Origin: CAINVV01 sp037137375
GTDB taxonomy: Bacteria > Bacteroidota > Bacteroidia > Bacteroidales > Prolixibacteraceae
DNA: 64,000 nucleotides
Direction of reading: 5' to 3'
NCBI GenBank assembly: GCA_037137375.1
Contig: JBAXKJ010000009.1
Location: 1 to 64,000 of the forward strand
Shown: piece after piece, positions 10,364 through 19,920 of the stretch
Numbering within the stretch: position 1 is the first letter of the stretch
Layout: each line of letters begins with the position of its first letter
Position numbers and translations under genes: made by a program
The notes under the pieces: generated by a model
Databases searched by the model: none
Seen by the model: only the letters and a program-made list of their open reading frames with translations
Told to the model about the DNA's origin: nothing

Positions 10364-12568
10364 TTATCTATCAACAGTGAGTTTTACATGTTTTTTTCCA
10401 ACTGCCATTTTTACTTCATAAAAGCCGTCACCCAAATCGGTCATCACGAATTCCGGAGATTTTGGCACCCCTTTGCCACACCAGATAATTACCGGACCAG
10501 ATTCGTGCATAGTTACAATCAATCTATTAGCTGAAATTTTAACATCCTCATTTACCGCACAGGAAAGATATTTATCAGAACGACCGATGATGGCCCAGTC
10601 ATCCTTAACAGGACTCATAATAAATAATTTGTCTGAGAAAACCTTTAAATCGAACTCAAGCCGTTTTACCAGTTTGTAACCTTTTCTGTCGTACCAGTCC
10701 CAGGCTACAAGTCCACCCGCAGGTAGTTGCCATTTCCCCTGGAATGGCTGAACCATATCTGCTGCATGGGTATAATCTTCAGGTGATATATACCCTTTTA
10801 CCGTTGCCGGAATCTCTGTTTCCCCGGTTGGTTTCGTCCAATAATCGAATTTGACATTGCTGTAAAGATTGTAAACTACAATTGCCACGGAACCATCCTG
10901 GAAAGGAGCAATTACTCTATAAGGGGATTTCTCTTCCATTGGCTGTATCAGCAAAGATTCAGGCAGAGGACCTCCCGGTGCAATGGGCCTTAAAAGTTCG
11001 CCATCCTTATAACACAAAGGCAGTATGTATTCATTGACAAACTTGTCAGGATTATCAGACAAATATACCGGTGCGGCACTCATCGCCTTGGAAACAGCCA
11101 TCATCCGACCGCTATATGGGTCACTTGAATGAAACATATCATGGTCGCCCCAGACGGTTTGACCTAACAAGGGAGTATTGTTGAACGACTGCCACAGATG
11201 ATGCCTGCTTTTGGGTGCATCTCCTACTTTATAGTCCATACTGCTCCGGGTAATGGCGCTGAACCGGGTATTAAAAAGACAGACAGGATTGTGCGCCATG
11301 CAATTTATTAATCCTTTCAGATCCCTGTTGGCGGAAATCTCCATGGACTTCAGATTAGTGGCAGTGGCTGCCACAGCATTATCAGTTCCAGTATACCACC
11401 AAAGGTCTCGAAGCTGATAATCGATCTTTGCAAAATCAAAACCCCATTTTTTAACCGAACCAATGAGCGCGTCATAAAATGCCTGCGAAGATATCGGATT
11501 GTCTTTAGGCACGATTCCAGTCTGATTCGCACTCACGACATCAACCAATTTATTATCTGCAGATTGCACCTTAGCTAAACCAGTTTTAAAATTTGCATTT
11601 GCCGGAGTAACCTTCATCAGGTGCTTGTTTAATTCCCCAAAATCATTGTCCGGGTGAATGGTGTTCTGAAGCCCGTCGAAGCTGTGCCAAATTCCCATCC
11701 ATTTTATTTTATCCTCTTTCCGCATAGCCAGAAATGGTTTCCAACCTACCGGGAATTTCTTAGGATCGGGAGTAAAACTCTTTAACCTGGTACCCTCTGC
11801 TATTCCGTTCTGGTGTCCGTCATCGACAAGAATATATCTTACCGGGATTGCCGAGCTTTCAATTTTCCTGGCTACATTAACCAACAGATCACTGCTGATC
11901 TCCTTTTTATACTCCTCCCAACTGCACCAGCCCAGGTATTTGAAACAATCGTTGTACTTCTTCTTGTAACGCCAGTCAGTATTTCCCTTTACAGGCTTTG
12001 ATTCAATTGCCAGTTCCCAGACTTTCCTGCAGGCAGTGTAAACATCGTCTGATTTGCTCCATGCTATTAGCGGGACATCACAGTTGACCGTTTTTGTCCC
12101 AAGTGTACCAAAATAGAGTTTCAAGGTATGAGTGTCCGTGGCTTCTATCCAGGACATGGTCTGTGAATCAGAGACCGGTAACAAGACGAGAAAACCGTCA
12201 CTTTTCAGCTCAAGAACCAGAAAAATTCCCCTGAAACTGAATTTTTCATCCAGAATCCGATCGAAATTTTCCTTTAGGATATAGGGAGCATACTGGTTTC
12301 CGCCTGCAGCCCAACTGTTTTTAGGTTGTCTGTCGCTGTAATAGCAACCTCTTTTGAAATCCCCGACTTTCAGTTCATAAGTACCCAGAATACCGCTGGA
12401 ATCGGGCATTCCGGAATAGTTTTCCAGAATTTTTATGCCGGAACTGCCAAGTTCAGAGAAAGCGATTGTTTTAACTTCCGTTTTTCCTTTCGAAAGATGC
12501 TGGCATGTCGCATTCAAGTGACATCCCCATAAAACTGAAAATAGGATCAGAAGTTTGACAATTTTCAT
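10364..12568 (-). CDS. Sip1-related alpha-galactosidase (raffinose-synthase-like, GH36 group)
   Basis: Predicted secreted alpha-galactosidase or related transglycosidase acting on alpha-galactosyl side groups. The signal peptide is MKIVKLLILFSVLWGCHLNA. Family landmarks are FKYLGWCSWEEYKK, IPVRYILVDDGHQ, KKWGFDFAKIDYQ (candidate nucleophile Asp in KIDY) and ITRSSMDYKVGD (candidate acid/base Asp). The segment GQTVWGDHDMFHSSDPYSGR and the loop PVYLSDNPDKF also match the Sip1/raffinose-synthase group. About 734 residues, normal for the family. The ATG at 12568 is preferred to the GTG directly before it. Bacterial members are mostly uncharacterised, so alpha-galactose is a family-based inference. 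Confidence 0.8.
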   Translation of the reverse strand: MKIVKLLILFSVLWGCHLNATCQHLSKGKTEVKTIAFSELGSSGIKILENYSGMPDSSGILGTYELKVGDFKRGCYYSDRQPKNSWAAGGNQYAPYILKENFDRILDEKFSFRGIFLVLELKSDGFLVLLPVSDSQTMSWIEATDTHTLKLYFGTLGTKTVNCDVPLIAWSKSDDVYTACRKVWELAIESKPVKGNTDWRYKKKYNDCFKYLGWCSWEEYKKEISSDLLVNVARKIESSAIPVRYILVDDGHQNGIAEGTRLKSFTPDPKKFPVGWKPFLAMRKEDKIKWMGIWHSFDGLQNTIHPDNDFGELNKHLMKVTPANANFKTGLAKVQSADNKLVDVVSANQTGIVPKDNPISSQAFYDALIGSVKKWGFDFAKIDYQLRDLWWYTGTDNAVAATATNLKSMEISANRDLKGLINCMAHNPVCLFNTRFSAITRSSMDYKVGDAPKSRHHLWQSFNNTPLLGQTVWGDHDMFHSSDPYSGRMMAVSKAMSAAPVYLSDNPDKFVNEYILPLCYKDGELLRPIAPGGPLPESLLIQPMEEKSPYRVIAPFQDGSVAIVVYNLYSNVKFDYWTKPTGETEIPATVKGYISPEDYTHAADMVQPFQGKWQLPAGGLVAWDWYDRKGYKLVKRLEFDLKVFSDKLFIMSPVKDDWAIIGRSDKYLSCAVNEDVKISANRLIVTMHESGPVIIWCGKGVPKSPEFVMTDLGDGFYEVKMAVGKKHVKLTVDR

Positions 12569-12595
12569 CACGTTCTTGATTAATTTCTATAATCA

Positions 12596-14968
12596 TTAAA
12601 ATACCTGCAAACCAAAAAGGGAAACCGGAATATTTTCAAACTTACGAATAAATTGTACTGCTAACGCCGATGTCTGCACAACCTTTTCGAACCGAATCTC
12701 ATTGCGTGAGTGGTGATTTTCAGCTGCTTCATAGATTACTTGCCCCTTATCATCCATGATTTTATACTTCTGTACACAAAATGGCATGATATTCTCCGGA
12801 TGTCCCATCAGGCAGGATTCCATCGGATGATCAAAGTCAGTATCGAACCACAAAACCACAGAGCTGACCGATTGAGGTTTTTCCCATTTCAAATTCAAAA
12901 CCGGTTGTTCCTCCTTTAAGGCTGCTACCCAGGCATTGGTCCGGTTTCCGGCCGGTCTGAAGGTAAACGTCCTCAATTGTTCCACATCAAAAGCCATAAG
13001 TCCAGGAGTAATTATCATGGCAAAATTCTTTCCTTGTGGACGACGATCCGGAGAGTAAAAAGGAATCTCATCTAATCCGAACTTGTCATCTTTTCGCTGT
13101 ATCCCCCGATTAAATACGGATAGAATACCGGTTACCCGAACAGCCGACTGGGCAACACTTACCTTGTCATTTTTAGCAATATGTAAAAAGCCATACTGGG
13201 CTTCATTCAAGGACAAATCAAAATCAATTTCAATTGTTGAAGTACCGGAAGAGAGATGAAATTCCTTTGTTGCAAGGACAGTATCAGGAGTATAGCTGCC
13301 TAACCGCTGACTAAGAATAAAACTGATATTGATATTTGCAGGTTCATCCGCTTTAAATGTGAGGGTAAACTGGGGGATTTTCCCTTTCTCAAAAGGAAGG
13401 AGCATAGCCGAATGCTGGGTCAATTTCCTCCAGGTCCCATCCGTGGAAAGTTCTGTCAACACCAAAGTCGAGGAAGGAAATAATTTCGCCTCTGCCGCAA
13501 GGTCTCCGGAAGGTTTTGACATTACCCTTGGAATATACTGCCCGGTCTGTATTAAATTCCGCTGCAATTCACTGACGAATTTTTTCTCATAGACATCAGC
13601 TGGCAGGATTCTGTTTACCAAGCAAATTTTTGCAGCAAGGGCTGCACCCTGTCCGCACAAGGTACCTGTTGAAATGACCCTTGTGGAACCAAAAGCTGCG
13701 TGCGAAACACTAATCAACCGTCCTGCCAAAAACAGATTCCCGATGTTCCGGCTGTAAATGGAGCGGTAAGGAATGGTATAAACCCCTTTGCTATGGTATT
13801 GTGTACACCCGTGATAACTGCTGTAAACCCCGTTTGACGGATGAAGGTCCAACGCCCATCCTCCGTAAGCAATTGCATCCTCGAAATGCGTTTGATTGAC
13901 AATATCTTGCTGTATCAGGGTATAATCACCTTCAAATCTACGGCTTTCCCGTTTTCCGGGGATGGTACTTGCCCACTCGAGTGTGAGATTATCCACATTT
14001 TCGAAAGTTCCGGAATTTTTGATGTAGTCCCAGACACCGTATATCACTTTCCATAGTTCATTTTTTATCTCTTCAGAATCAAATACTCTGTCTAATTCGC
14101 CGCCCCATTCGAGCCACCAAAGCCTGCATCCGCTCGAATCGCGTTGAATGTCTTTGAACCTGGGAATGTGTTTTGGAATATCTTTCAACGCAAAGGTAGG
14201 AGGAACATATTTAACAGGAACACCAGCATCTTTGCTGTAGAAATACATGGAATGGCCCAGCAGTTTTCCGAAATCATCCGGCATGATAAATTTCTCTCCA
14301 AAAACTTCGGTTGTTTCTGCTCCTTGCCTGAAAGCCGCACCAGCAAGAAAACCCAGAATCCCATCTCCCGAAGCATCGCAGAATATGGGTGCACTTATTT
14401 CGTAATGGGTCGAATTCTGGCTGCAAAAAGCGATGACTTTCTTTATTTGGTTGCCCTTTTTCATTTCAACCTGGTGAACAGAAGTATTTAAAAGTAAGGT
14501 GATATTGGGTTCAGCCCATACTTTGTCGATCAAAAGTGCATCAAAGAAAACGGGATTCCCTTCCTTGTTCCGGTACATATTCTCAACCAGAAGTTCTTCA
14601 TGGACACCGCCTTCGCGGGCCCATCGGTTGTTGTTGTTCATGTGACTGGTTGCGCCGAGTATCCAGAGACGAATCTCACTTGAGGCATTGCCGCCCAGCA
14701 CAGGTCTGTCCTGTATCAACACTACTTTTAATCCGGCACGTGCAGCCGTGATGGCGGAACAGGTTCCGGCAATTCCCCCACCCACGACCACATAATCAAC
14801 CTGATAATTAATATCCGGTAATCCGGAATTTGGGATCTGATTTCCCTTTAATTGCTTGCTTTCTGTCTCTGCCAACCCAACAACTGGTAAGCCAAAACCG
14901 GCAATTACCGCACCTGTGGTCCTAAAAAAGGTACGTCGTCCTGATGAGTGCTGGTCCAATGATTTCAT
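12596..14968 (-). CDS. FAD-dependent oxidoreductase with Tat signal (PF12831-like), paralogue of the gene at 27942-30221
   Basis: Predicted flavoenzyme exported by the Tat pathway: twin arginines at residues 11-12 (GRRTFFRTTGAVIAGFG) precede a hydrophobic stretch. The Rossmann FAD fingerprint is VDYVVVGGGIAGTCSAITAA, followed by RPVLGGNASSEIRLWILGA, NNNRWAREGG and FCDASGDGI. A central block contains STIPGKRESRRFEG and the C-terminal part ends in a discoidin-like beta-sandwich (PVSLFGLQVF). It is similar along its whole length to the second FAD gene in this locus, which lacks a signal. It lies between the GH43-like and GH36-like genes, so export fits action on an extracytoplasmic saccharide. 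Electron acceptor and substrate are unknown; family members are usually annotated only as FAD-dependent oxidoreductase. Confidence 0.8.
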   Translation of the reverse strand: MKSLDQHSSGRRTFFRTTGAVIAGFGLPVVGLAETESKQLKGNQIPNSGLPDINYQVDYVVVGGGIAGTCSAITAARAGLKVVLIQDRPVLGGNASSEIRLWILGATSHMNNNNRWAREGGVHEELLVENMYRNKEGNPVFFDALLIDKVWAEPNITLLLNTSVHQVEMKKGNQIKKVIAFCSQNSTHYEISAPIFCDASGDGILGFLAGAAFRQGAETTEVFGEKFIMPDDFGKLLGHSMYFYSKDAGVPVKYVPPTFALKDIPKHIPRFKDIQRDSSGCRLWWLEWGGELDRVFDSEEIKNELWKVIYGVWDYIKNSGTFENVDNLTLEWASTIPGKRESRRFEGDYTLIQQDIVNQTHFEDAIAYGGWALDLHPSNGVYSSYHGCTQYHSKGVYTIPYRSIYSRNIGNLFLAGRLISVSHAAFGSTRVISTGTLCGQGAALAAKICLVNRILPADVYEKKFVSELQRNLIQTGQYIPRVMSKPSGDLAAEAKLFPSSTLVLTELSTDGTWRKLTQHSAMLLPFEKGKIPQFTLTFKADEPANINISFILSQRLGSYTPDTVLATKEFHLSSGTSTIEIDFDLSLNEAQYGFLHIAKNDKVSVAQSAVRVTGILSVFNRGIQRKDDKFGLDEIPFYSPDRRPQGKNFAMIITPGLMAFDVEQLRTFTFRPAGNRTNAWVAALKEEQPVLNLKWEKPQSVSSVVLWFDTDFDHPMESCLMGHPENIMPFCVQKYKIMDDKGQVIYEAAENHHSRNEIRFEKVVQTSALAVQFIRKFENIPVSLFGLQVF

Positions 14969-15032
14969 GGCAATTGTTGTTAGTTAGTGATAATTGATGC
15001 CTATTACAGGTTAATTTAGGTGAACCACTTTT

Positions 15033-16109
15033 TCATGGCCGTTTCAATGGGATCTGAACATTGTAAGAATGCCCTAATGTCTCATTGACAGCACAAAGCA
15101 AGGCAACCATCTGCCCATTTTCAAAAAACAGCTGTGGACGCTCCAATGCTTCCAGCTTTTTGGTAGTGCCGTCTGCCCATTTGATGTTCAAATCGGAAAC
15201 CAGCGGATGCTTTGCCAGTTTCCAATCCAATCCGTCCAATGAATAAAAAAGCACCAGACTTCGTCCGGCCTTGGTAAAAGAACCTTTCATATCCTTTACA
15301 ATTGCGTAATAACAGTTATCCTGGTACCAGACAAACGGATCTTCCGCCGGAAAATCAACATTTTCTGCCGTGAAGATCGGTTTGTATTGTTTGACAAACG
15401 GACCTTCCGGTTGATCCGAAATGGCAGTCAGATGGACTACCGGACCACCGAAAGGTTGTGGCCTCTTCCTGGCTACAGCTTTGTAAACCATCAGGTAACG
15501 ACCATCCGGCATTTGGGTAACAGATGGATTAGCCATCATTTGCGCATCTGCAGCAGTAGTATCTTTAGACACGTCGATAATCGGTTGATCAAAACGCTTC
15601 CATGGACCGTTAGGATTATCCGCCACTGCCACGCCAATGCGCTGGTGATTGCGGTGGGTCCAGTTAAGCTGGGAACCGGTAATTTTCCCATCGCCATAGT
15701 TCCCTGTGTAATAAAGGTAATATTTTCCGTTGAAGTAATGGACCGTGGGATTGTGAGTCACCATACCGTCCCAATATTTTTCTCCTCGAACAGGTAAGGC
15801 AATATCCCTGAATTTGAAGGGACCGAAAGGCGAATCGGATACGGCATGAGCCACTTCCGATTTGGTTACCCATGCAGCCATTCCATATTGTCTGGGCCAA
15901 CGCGAATAAAATAAATGGTATTTCTGATCAAGATTCGACTTAACCAGGGTGCCGCACCAAATGTAGGAGGTGTCATTAATGAATTTGGCCGTCAGGGGTA
16001 TCGGTTGAATCATACTTCCAATATTCAAATCCTGTGCTTCGGCATTAACCGTAGAAAAAGACAAAACGATGCACAACACTATCGGAAATAAATTGATTAG
16101 GTACTTCAT
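15033..16109 (-). CDS. GH43-like five-bladed propeller glycoside hydrolase, secreted
   Basis: A 358-residue secreted protein with signal peptide MKYLINLFPIVLCIVLSFSTVNA; the ATG at 16109 is chosen because the longer reading adds 12 residues before the signal. Propeller-type repeats are visible: YIWCGTLVKSNLDQKYHLFY, HNPTVHYFNGKYYLYYTGN, NPSVTQMPDGRYLMVYKA, EDPFVWYQDNCYYAIVKD and LERPQLFFENGQMVALLCA. This is the GH43/GH62/GH117-like fold, but I cannot assign a CAZy family with certainty. Homologues are often labelled only glycoside hydrolase family protein. It would remove a single sugar from the polysaccharide processed by the locus. Confidence 0.7.
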   Translation of the reverse strand: MKYLINLFPIVLCIVLSFSTVNAEAQDLNIGSMIQPIPLTAKFINDTSYIWCGTLVKSNLDQKYHLFYSRWPRQYGMAAWVTKSEVAHAVSDSPFGPFKFRDIALPVRGEKYWDGMVTHNPTVHYFNGKYYLYYTGNYGDGKITGSQLNWTHRNHQRIGVAVADNPNGPWKRFDQPIIDVSKDTTAADAQMMANPSVTQMPDGRYLMVYKAVARKRPQPFGGPVVHLTAISDQPEGPFVKQYKPIFTAENVDFPAEDPFVWYQDNCYYAIVKDMKGSFTKAGRSLVLFYSLDGLDWKLAKHPLVSDLNIKWADGTTKKLEALERPQLFFENGQMVALLCAVNETLGHSYNVQIPLKRP

Positions 16110-16194
16110 GATCATTTCTTTAATTTTATATACAAAAGTTTCCAAGATTGATAGTGAAATATCTGACTGTGCTGAGCCATTATTGGATAGGTTC

Positions 16195-19100
16195 TCACTT
16201 GAATTCTATGTTTACAGGTCCTATCAATCCTGAATTAATCCTGCCAATATACTGGGAAGGAGTTGTCAGATAATGATTTCCCAATGTATTGTATATTAAT
16301 ACTTCAATTCTATTTTCACCCACTTTTAGTTTACCTGTAAGATCAAATATCCAGGGTGCGGTCAATTTTGTACCCACCTTTAAACCGTTGACCAAAAGCT
16401 CTGCCGAAGAGACAACCTTGCCAAGGTTCAGGAAAACTTTGCCCGAATTTGCTTGACTAGCATTCATAGTAATGGACTTTCCGTAAATCATTCCGCCAGA
16501 ATAGGTCCTCAGAGATTCAACATCTGCCAAATCTCCAGAAAGGATCTTTCCCTTTCCGCATTCAAAAATGATGGGTTCAGGAATAGCCGCACCACCGTAA
16601 AATCCCGGCAGTTGTTCAATTCTGATTGCTAAAGCAGTTGAATTGGGCAAGGTTTCAGGAAGCTCAACTTTCCAGGTTGTTAGTCCAGGTTCGGCGATCC
16701 TTCCCTTTTCAAGTTGACCTGGCTTGCAGGCAATCTCTTTCCCATCCACCCAAACTTCCGGCTTTGCTTTCGAAGTAATATAAATACTCCGGACTCCAGG
16801 GGGAGTCTTAAATCGGTACCATCCAAAAGGATTAGTCGTTTGAGTTGTTGCGACATATGGTAAAATACCAGAATTCAGATACCAGTCGGTGGCCAGCGAA
16901 ACAGGTTTTTCAGATCTTTCAGTAAACTGGGTATTTTCAAAAACAAATATTCCCCTCCCAACTTTATTGTACCTCAACAATAGAGGATTTCTCCCCTGTT
17001 TCAATGTAACCATCTCCCTGTCAGCTTCTACCATGCTATTATTCAGGTATACTTTTGATGGCAAAAGGCCGGATCGATGGATTTTTGCCTGTATCAGACC
17101 GGGTGACAAAACGTTAGACCATAAATAATAAACAGATCCTCCCTCCTCTGCTTTGAGTGAATAGACAGGCATGTACTTTTTGGATTTATCGATGGTCCCA
17201 AACGATAACAACTCATTGTTTACCTGACCTTTAAGTCCATGGTACCCCTGATGGCCGGCATCCTCTTTTAAACCCCATCTCCACGAAAATTCGTAAGGTT
17301 TCCAATAGTACTTTTTGCCATTTAATACGATGGGCTGACTAACTTCTACTTTATCCAAGACAGACAATTGTGCATCTAATAGGGAAGAATCTGCAGTCGA
17401 GGGTAAGGGACCCAACCTGAAAAATTGCGGTCCAAAGGAAACTTTGCAAACCGACCAGTTGTGATCATCAAAATCCGGATCTTTCGCGTTTAATGCAGGG
17501 GAAGTTTCTAGTGCATATTTCATTTCCCACACTTCCGCGCCTAATTTTCCATCGAAGGCAGGAAGGCGGTAATCGCCATATTTGTTGTCGAGAGTTGGTT
17601 TAAGTTCGAAATCCCAGTAACCATCCATTTTCAGAACCTTCGCTTCACCTGAGTTGACAGGCAATTTCTCCATTTCTGGCTTACCCGGACTGAAGACAAT
17701 CAATTGAGGCTCTGTTTTTTCCAATGGAAGTTTGAGTGTAGTACCTCCATCGGATACCTTTGATACAGCCAGGGATTTGGTCGTGCCATTCCATGGATTC
17801 CAGAGTTCCGCTTTCCCTGTAGTACGGAAAAAACATTCCGAATTCCGGGGAAGGCCATAAACGAAATAGAGATCCCTGTCACCAATTTTTCGATGCATAA
17901 TTCCCGGAACGATTTCTCCCGTTAAGACTTTAAAATCAGGTTGTAGCAGACTGGAAACCATTTTTTTTACTTCAAGGGGATTGTGAATAAACAAGCCGGA
18001 TCCGCCTGCCTTGCTTTTTTTTGAATAAACAATTGTGGTATCATTATTTTCGGCATAAGTAGTACCGAACATCTCCCGGATCATCGCCTGCAGGTCTGGA
18101 TCATTGCCTCCGATCCGGTCACTGGCTTCAGGAAGCGAACCGATAGCCAGTACAATACCGCCTGACCTAAAGAAATCAAGCGCTTTTGCTACCGTGGAAT
18201 AGCGAACTGCAGAAAGTGCAGGCAAAACGAGCACCTTGTACTTTTCGCCGCTGACACTTAACTCTTTGTTTTCAATTTTGCATCTGTCAAGCGATTCAAA
18301 ATCCATGAAGTCAAAATCGATTCCATTGGGATATAGATCTTTGGCAATAGAGAAGGCCGTTTCGGTGGATGCTTTCCCCTTCAGGTTTGCTTCGGTTGGC
18401 GCTACCGGATAGACCATGGCTACATCGCAACGGTGATGGCCCTGCGACAAAATGTAACTAAGTCTCTCCGTGCATTTCAAGAAACCACCCATATTTTCCC
18501 AATAGGGTTGTCGCCAATGGTTGTCGGGGGCAGCCCATTCCCACCAACTTCCATGTGTGGAATAGTAGAGTCCATGTAGACTGAGCAGGTTGTGCCCCAT
18601 GGCAAAATCAGTGAAGGTAGCATCGGCCAGTTCGTCGCTGCTCGTTCCCCAGCCGCTGCCATAATATCCCTCCAGCCAGGTACGCGGGCGTTCGTAAAGG
18701 TGCGCGATGGAACTTGCCACTTTTGCCTTTACGATGTCCTTGCCCAAATTAGGCTGGTCGCAACCCGGACCTGACATCCAGCGCTGGGTGCGGAAATAGT
18801 CGCCAAATTCGGTCACATCCCTGCCCCTGCCGCCGTGGTCACAACCGAACAGCATGCCCCTGCTGTTGTGCCAGTTGTATACAGGTTTGAAGAAACCATC
18901 TTCTGAAAGGGCAACCATCACATCGTTATAATCGAGTCTGATTTTGTAAGATCTCGGGCCAAGATCAGCAAAAAGATGAGCCAGTTCAGGTAGTATTTCA
19001 TAGCCTTTTCGCTTCTTAAATTCTGCTGCAAAATGGTCGTTCCAGAGAAAACCCCTAATCCCAAACTGAAGTTCATCGGAGAAGAAGAAATTCAACCCTT

Positions 19101-19890
19101 TGCCTGCTTCACCCGGACAGTGGTCTTCGAACCGCTGGTAAAATTTCTCTGCAACTTTGGGACCACTCAATGGATTCATCGGATCGAACGAGGTCTTCAC
19201 TTCATTCTTATAAATCAACAAAACTTTCCATTTGCCTGACGGTGCCTTCCAGGTAAGTTCCCCGTCTTTTATCCTGGGTAGAAGGTCTATGGAATTGGAT
19301 GCATTTAAGGAACCATTTACATTTTCATAAGCCACAGCGGTCAGGATATTTGTGGGAACAGTAGTTTTGAATTCTTTGTCTGCCAAAATATCAAACTGTT
19401 TGGATTCCAGTTTTGTACCATGCAAGCCAGGATTCTCTTTGAGCATTTCATCCACAAACCAGCCCTGTCCGGCAGCGCCGAGTGTATAATCGCTCAGACT
19501 GACCGACATATCCCGCTTTTTTGCTTCCTTCAAGAACCACTGCAACAACTCCCACCATTTGGGACTGAAGAGGGCCGGCTGACTTGGGTAAGTTAGTCCA
19601 TAGGTCGCCCCGCCCTTGTCGGTATGACAATAATTGATCTGTAATCCGGTTATTCCTTTGTCTTTCAACTGGTCCAGCTGCCAGAGAATACGGTCGTGGG
19701 TCAGCGTGTCGCCAATCCACCAATAGAAAGATACCTCACCGTAACCTTTAGGTGGTTGAATAAATCCTGGTAAAACATTCATACCAGGAGAACGATCCGG
19801 GAAACCGGGAGGTAACTTCTGGTTTTTTTGGCCTGAAACCTGGAAAAACAACAGTAGTGCGATACTACTGATAATGAATTTCTTAAACAT
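16195..19890 (-). CDS. second GH106-like glycoside hydrolase, large, secreted
   Basis: A predicted alpha-L-rhamnosidase-type enzyme, about 1231 residues. The signal peptide is MFKKFIISSIALLLFFQVSG; I use ATG 19890, although ATGs at 19896 and 19905 are also possible. GH106-like features are EVSFYWWIGDTLTHDRI near the N-terminus, GITGLQINYCHTDKGG, SVSLSDYTLGAAGQGW, NFFFSDELQFGIRG and the long segment around HGLYYSTHGSWWEWAAPD. The C-terminal part holds beta-sandwich modules (LNLGKVVSSAELLVNGLKVG), as in other GH106 proteins. It is divergent from the first GH106 gene in this locus, so the two probably hydrolyse different linkages. Confidence 0.75.
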   Translation of the reverse strand: MFKKFIISSIALLLFFQVSGQKNQKLPPGFPDRSPGMNVLPGFIQPPKGYGEVSFYWWIGDTLTHDRILWQLDQLKDKGITGLQINYCHTDKGGATYGLTYPSQPALFSPKWWELLQWFLKEAKKRDMSVSLSDYTLGAAGQGWFVDEMLKENPGLHGTKLESKQFDILADKEFKTTVPTNILTAVAYENVNGSLNASNSIDLLPRIKDGELTWKAPSGKWKVLLIYKNEVKTSFDPMNPLSGPKVAEKFYQRFEDHCPGEAGKGLNFFFSDELQFGIRGFLWNDHFAAEFKKRKGYEILPELAHLFADLGPRSYKIRLDYNDVMVALSEDGFFKPVYNWHNSRGMLFGCDHGGRGRDVTEFGDYFRTQRWMSGPGCDQPNLGKDIVKAKVASSIAHLYERPRTWLEGYYGSGWGTSSDELADATFTDFAMGHNLLSLHGLYYSTHGSWWEWAAPDNHWRQPYWENMGGFLKCTERLSYILSQGHHRCDVAMVYPVAPTEANLKGKASTETAFSIAKDLYPNGIDFDFMDFESLDRCKIENKELSVSGEKYKVLVLPALSAVRYSTVAKALDFFRSGGIVLAIGSLPEASDRIGGNDPDLQAMIREMFGTTYAENNDTTIVYSKKSKAGGSGLFIHNPLEVKKMVSSLLQPDFKVLTGEIVPGIMHRKIGDRDLYFVYGLPRNSECFFRTTGKAELWNPWNGTTKSLAVSKVSDGGTTLKLPLEKTEPQLIVFSPGKPEMEKLPVNSGEAKVLKMDGYWDFELKPTLDNKYGDYRLPAFDGKLGAEVWEMKYALETSPALNAKDPDFDDHNWSVCKVSFGPQFFRLGPLPSTADSSLLDAQLSVLDKVEVSQPIVLNGKKYYWKPYEFSWRWGLKEDAGHQGYHGLKGQVNNELLSFGTIDKSKKYMPVYSLKAEEGGSVYYLWSNVLSPGLIQAKIHRSGLLPSKVYLNNSMVEADREMVTLKQGRNPLLLRYNKVGRGIFVFENTQFTERSEKPVSLATDWYLNSGILPYVATTQTTNPFGWYRFKTPPGVRSIYITSKAKPEVWVDGKEIACKPGQLEKGRIAEPGLTTWKVELPETLPNSTALAIRIEQLPGFYGGAAIPEPIIFECGKGKILSGDLADVESLRTYSGGMIYGKSITMNASQANSGKVFLNLGKVVSSAELLVNGLKVGTKLTAPWIFDLTGKLKVGENRIEVLIYNTLGNHYLTTPSQYIGRINSGLIGPVNIEFK

Positions 19891-19920
19891 ACACATTTTG
19901 ATCATATCACTATCCTCCGA

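Noticed and set aside
15387..15797. 136-codon open frame on the plus strand
   Set aside because: It is entirely antisense to the GH43-like gene, which has a signal peptide and family motifs; the plus-strand translation shows no domain or signal.
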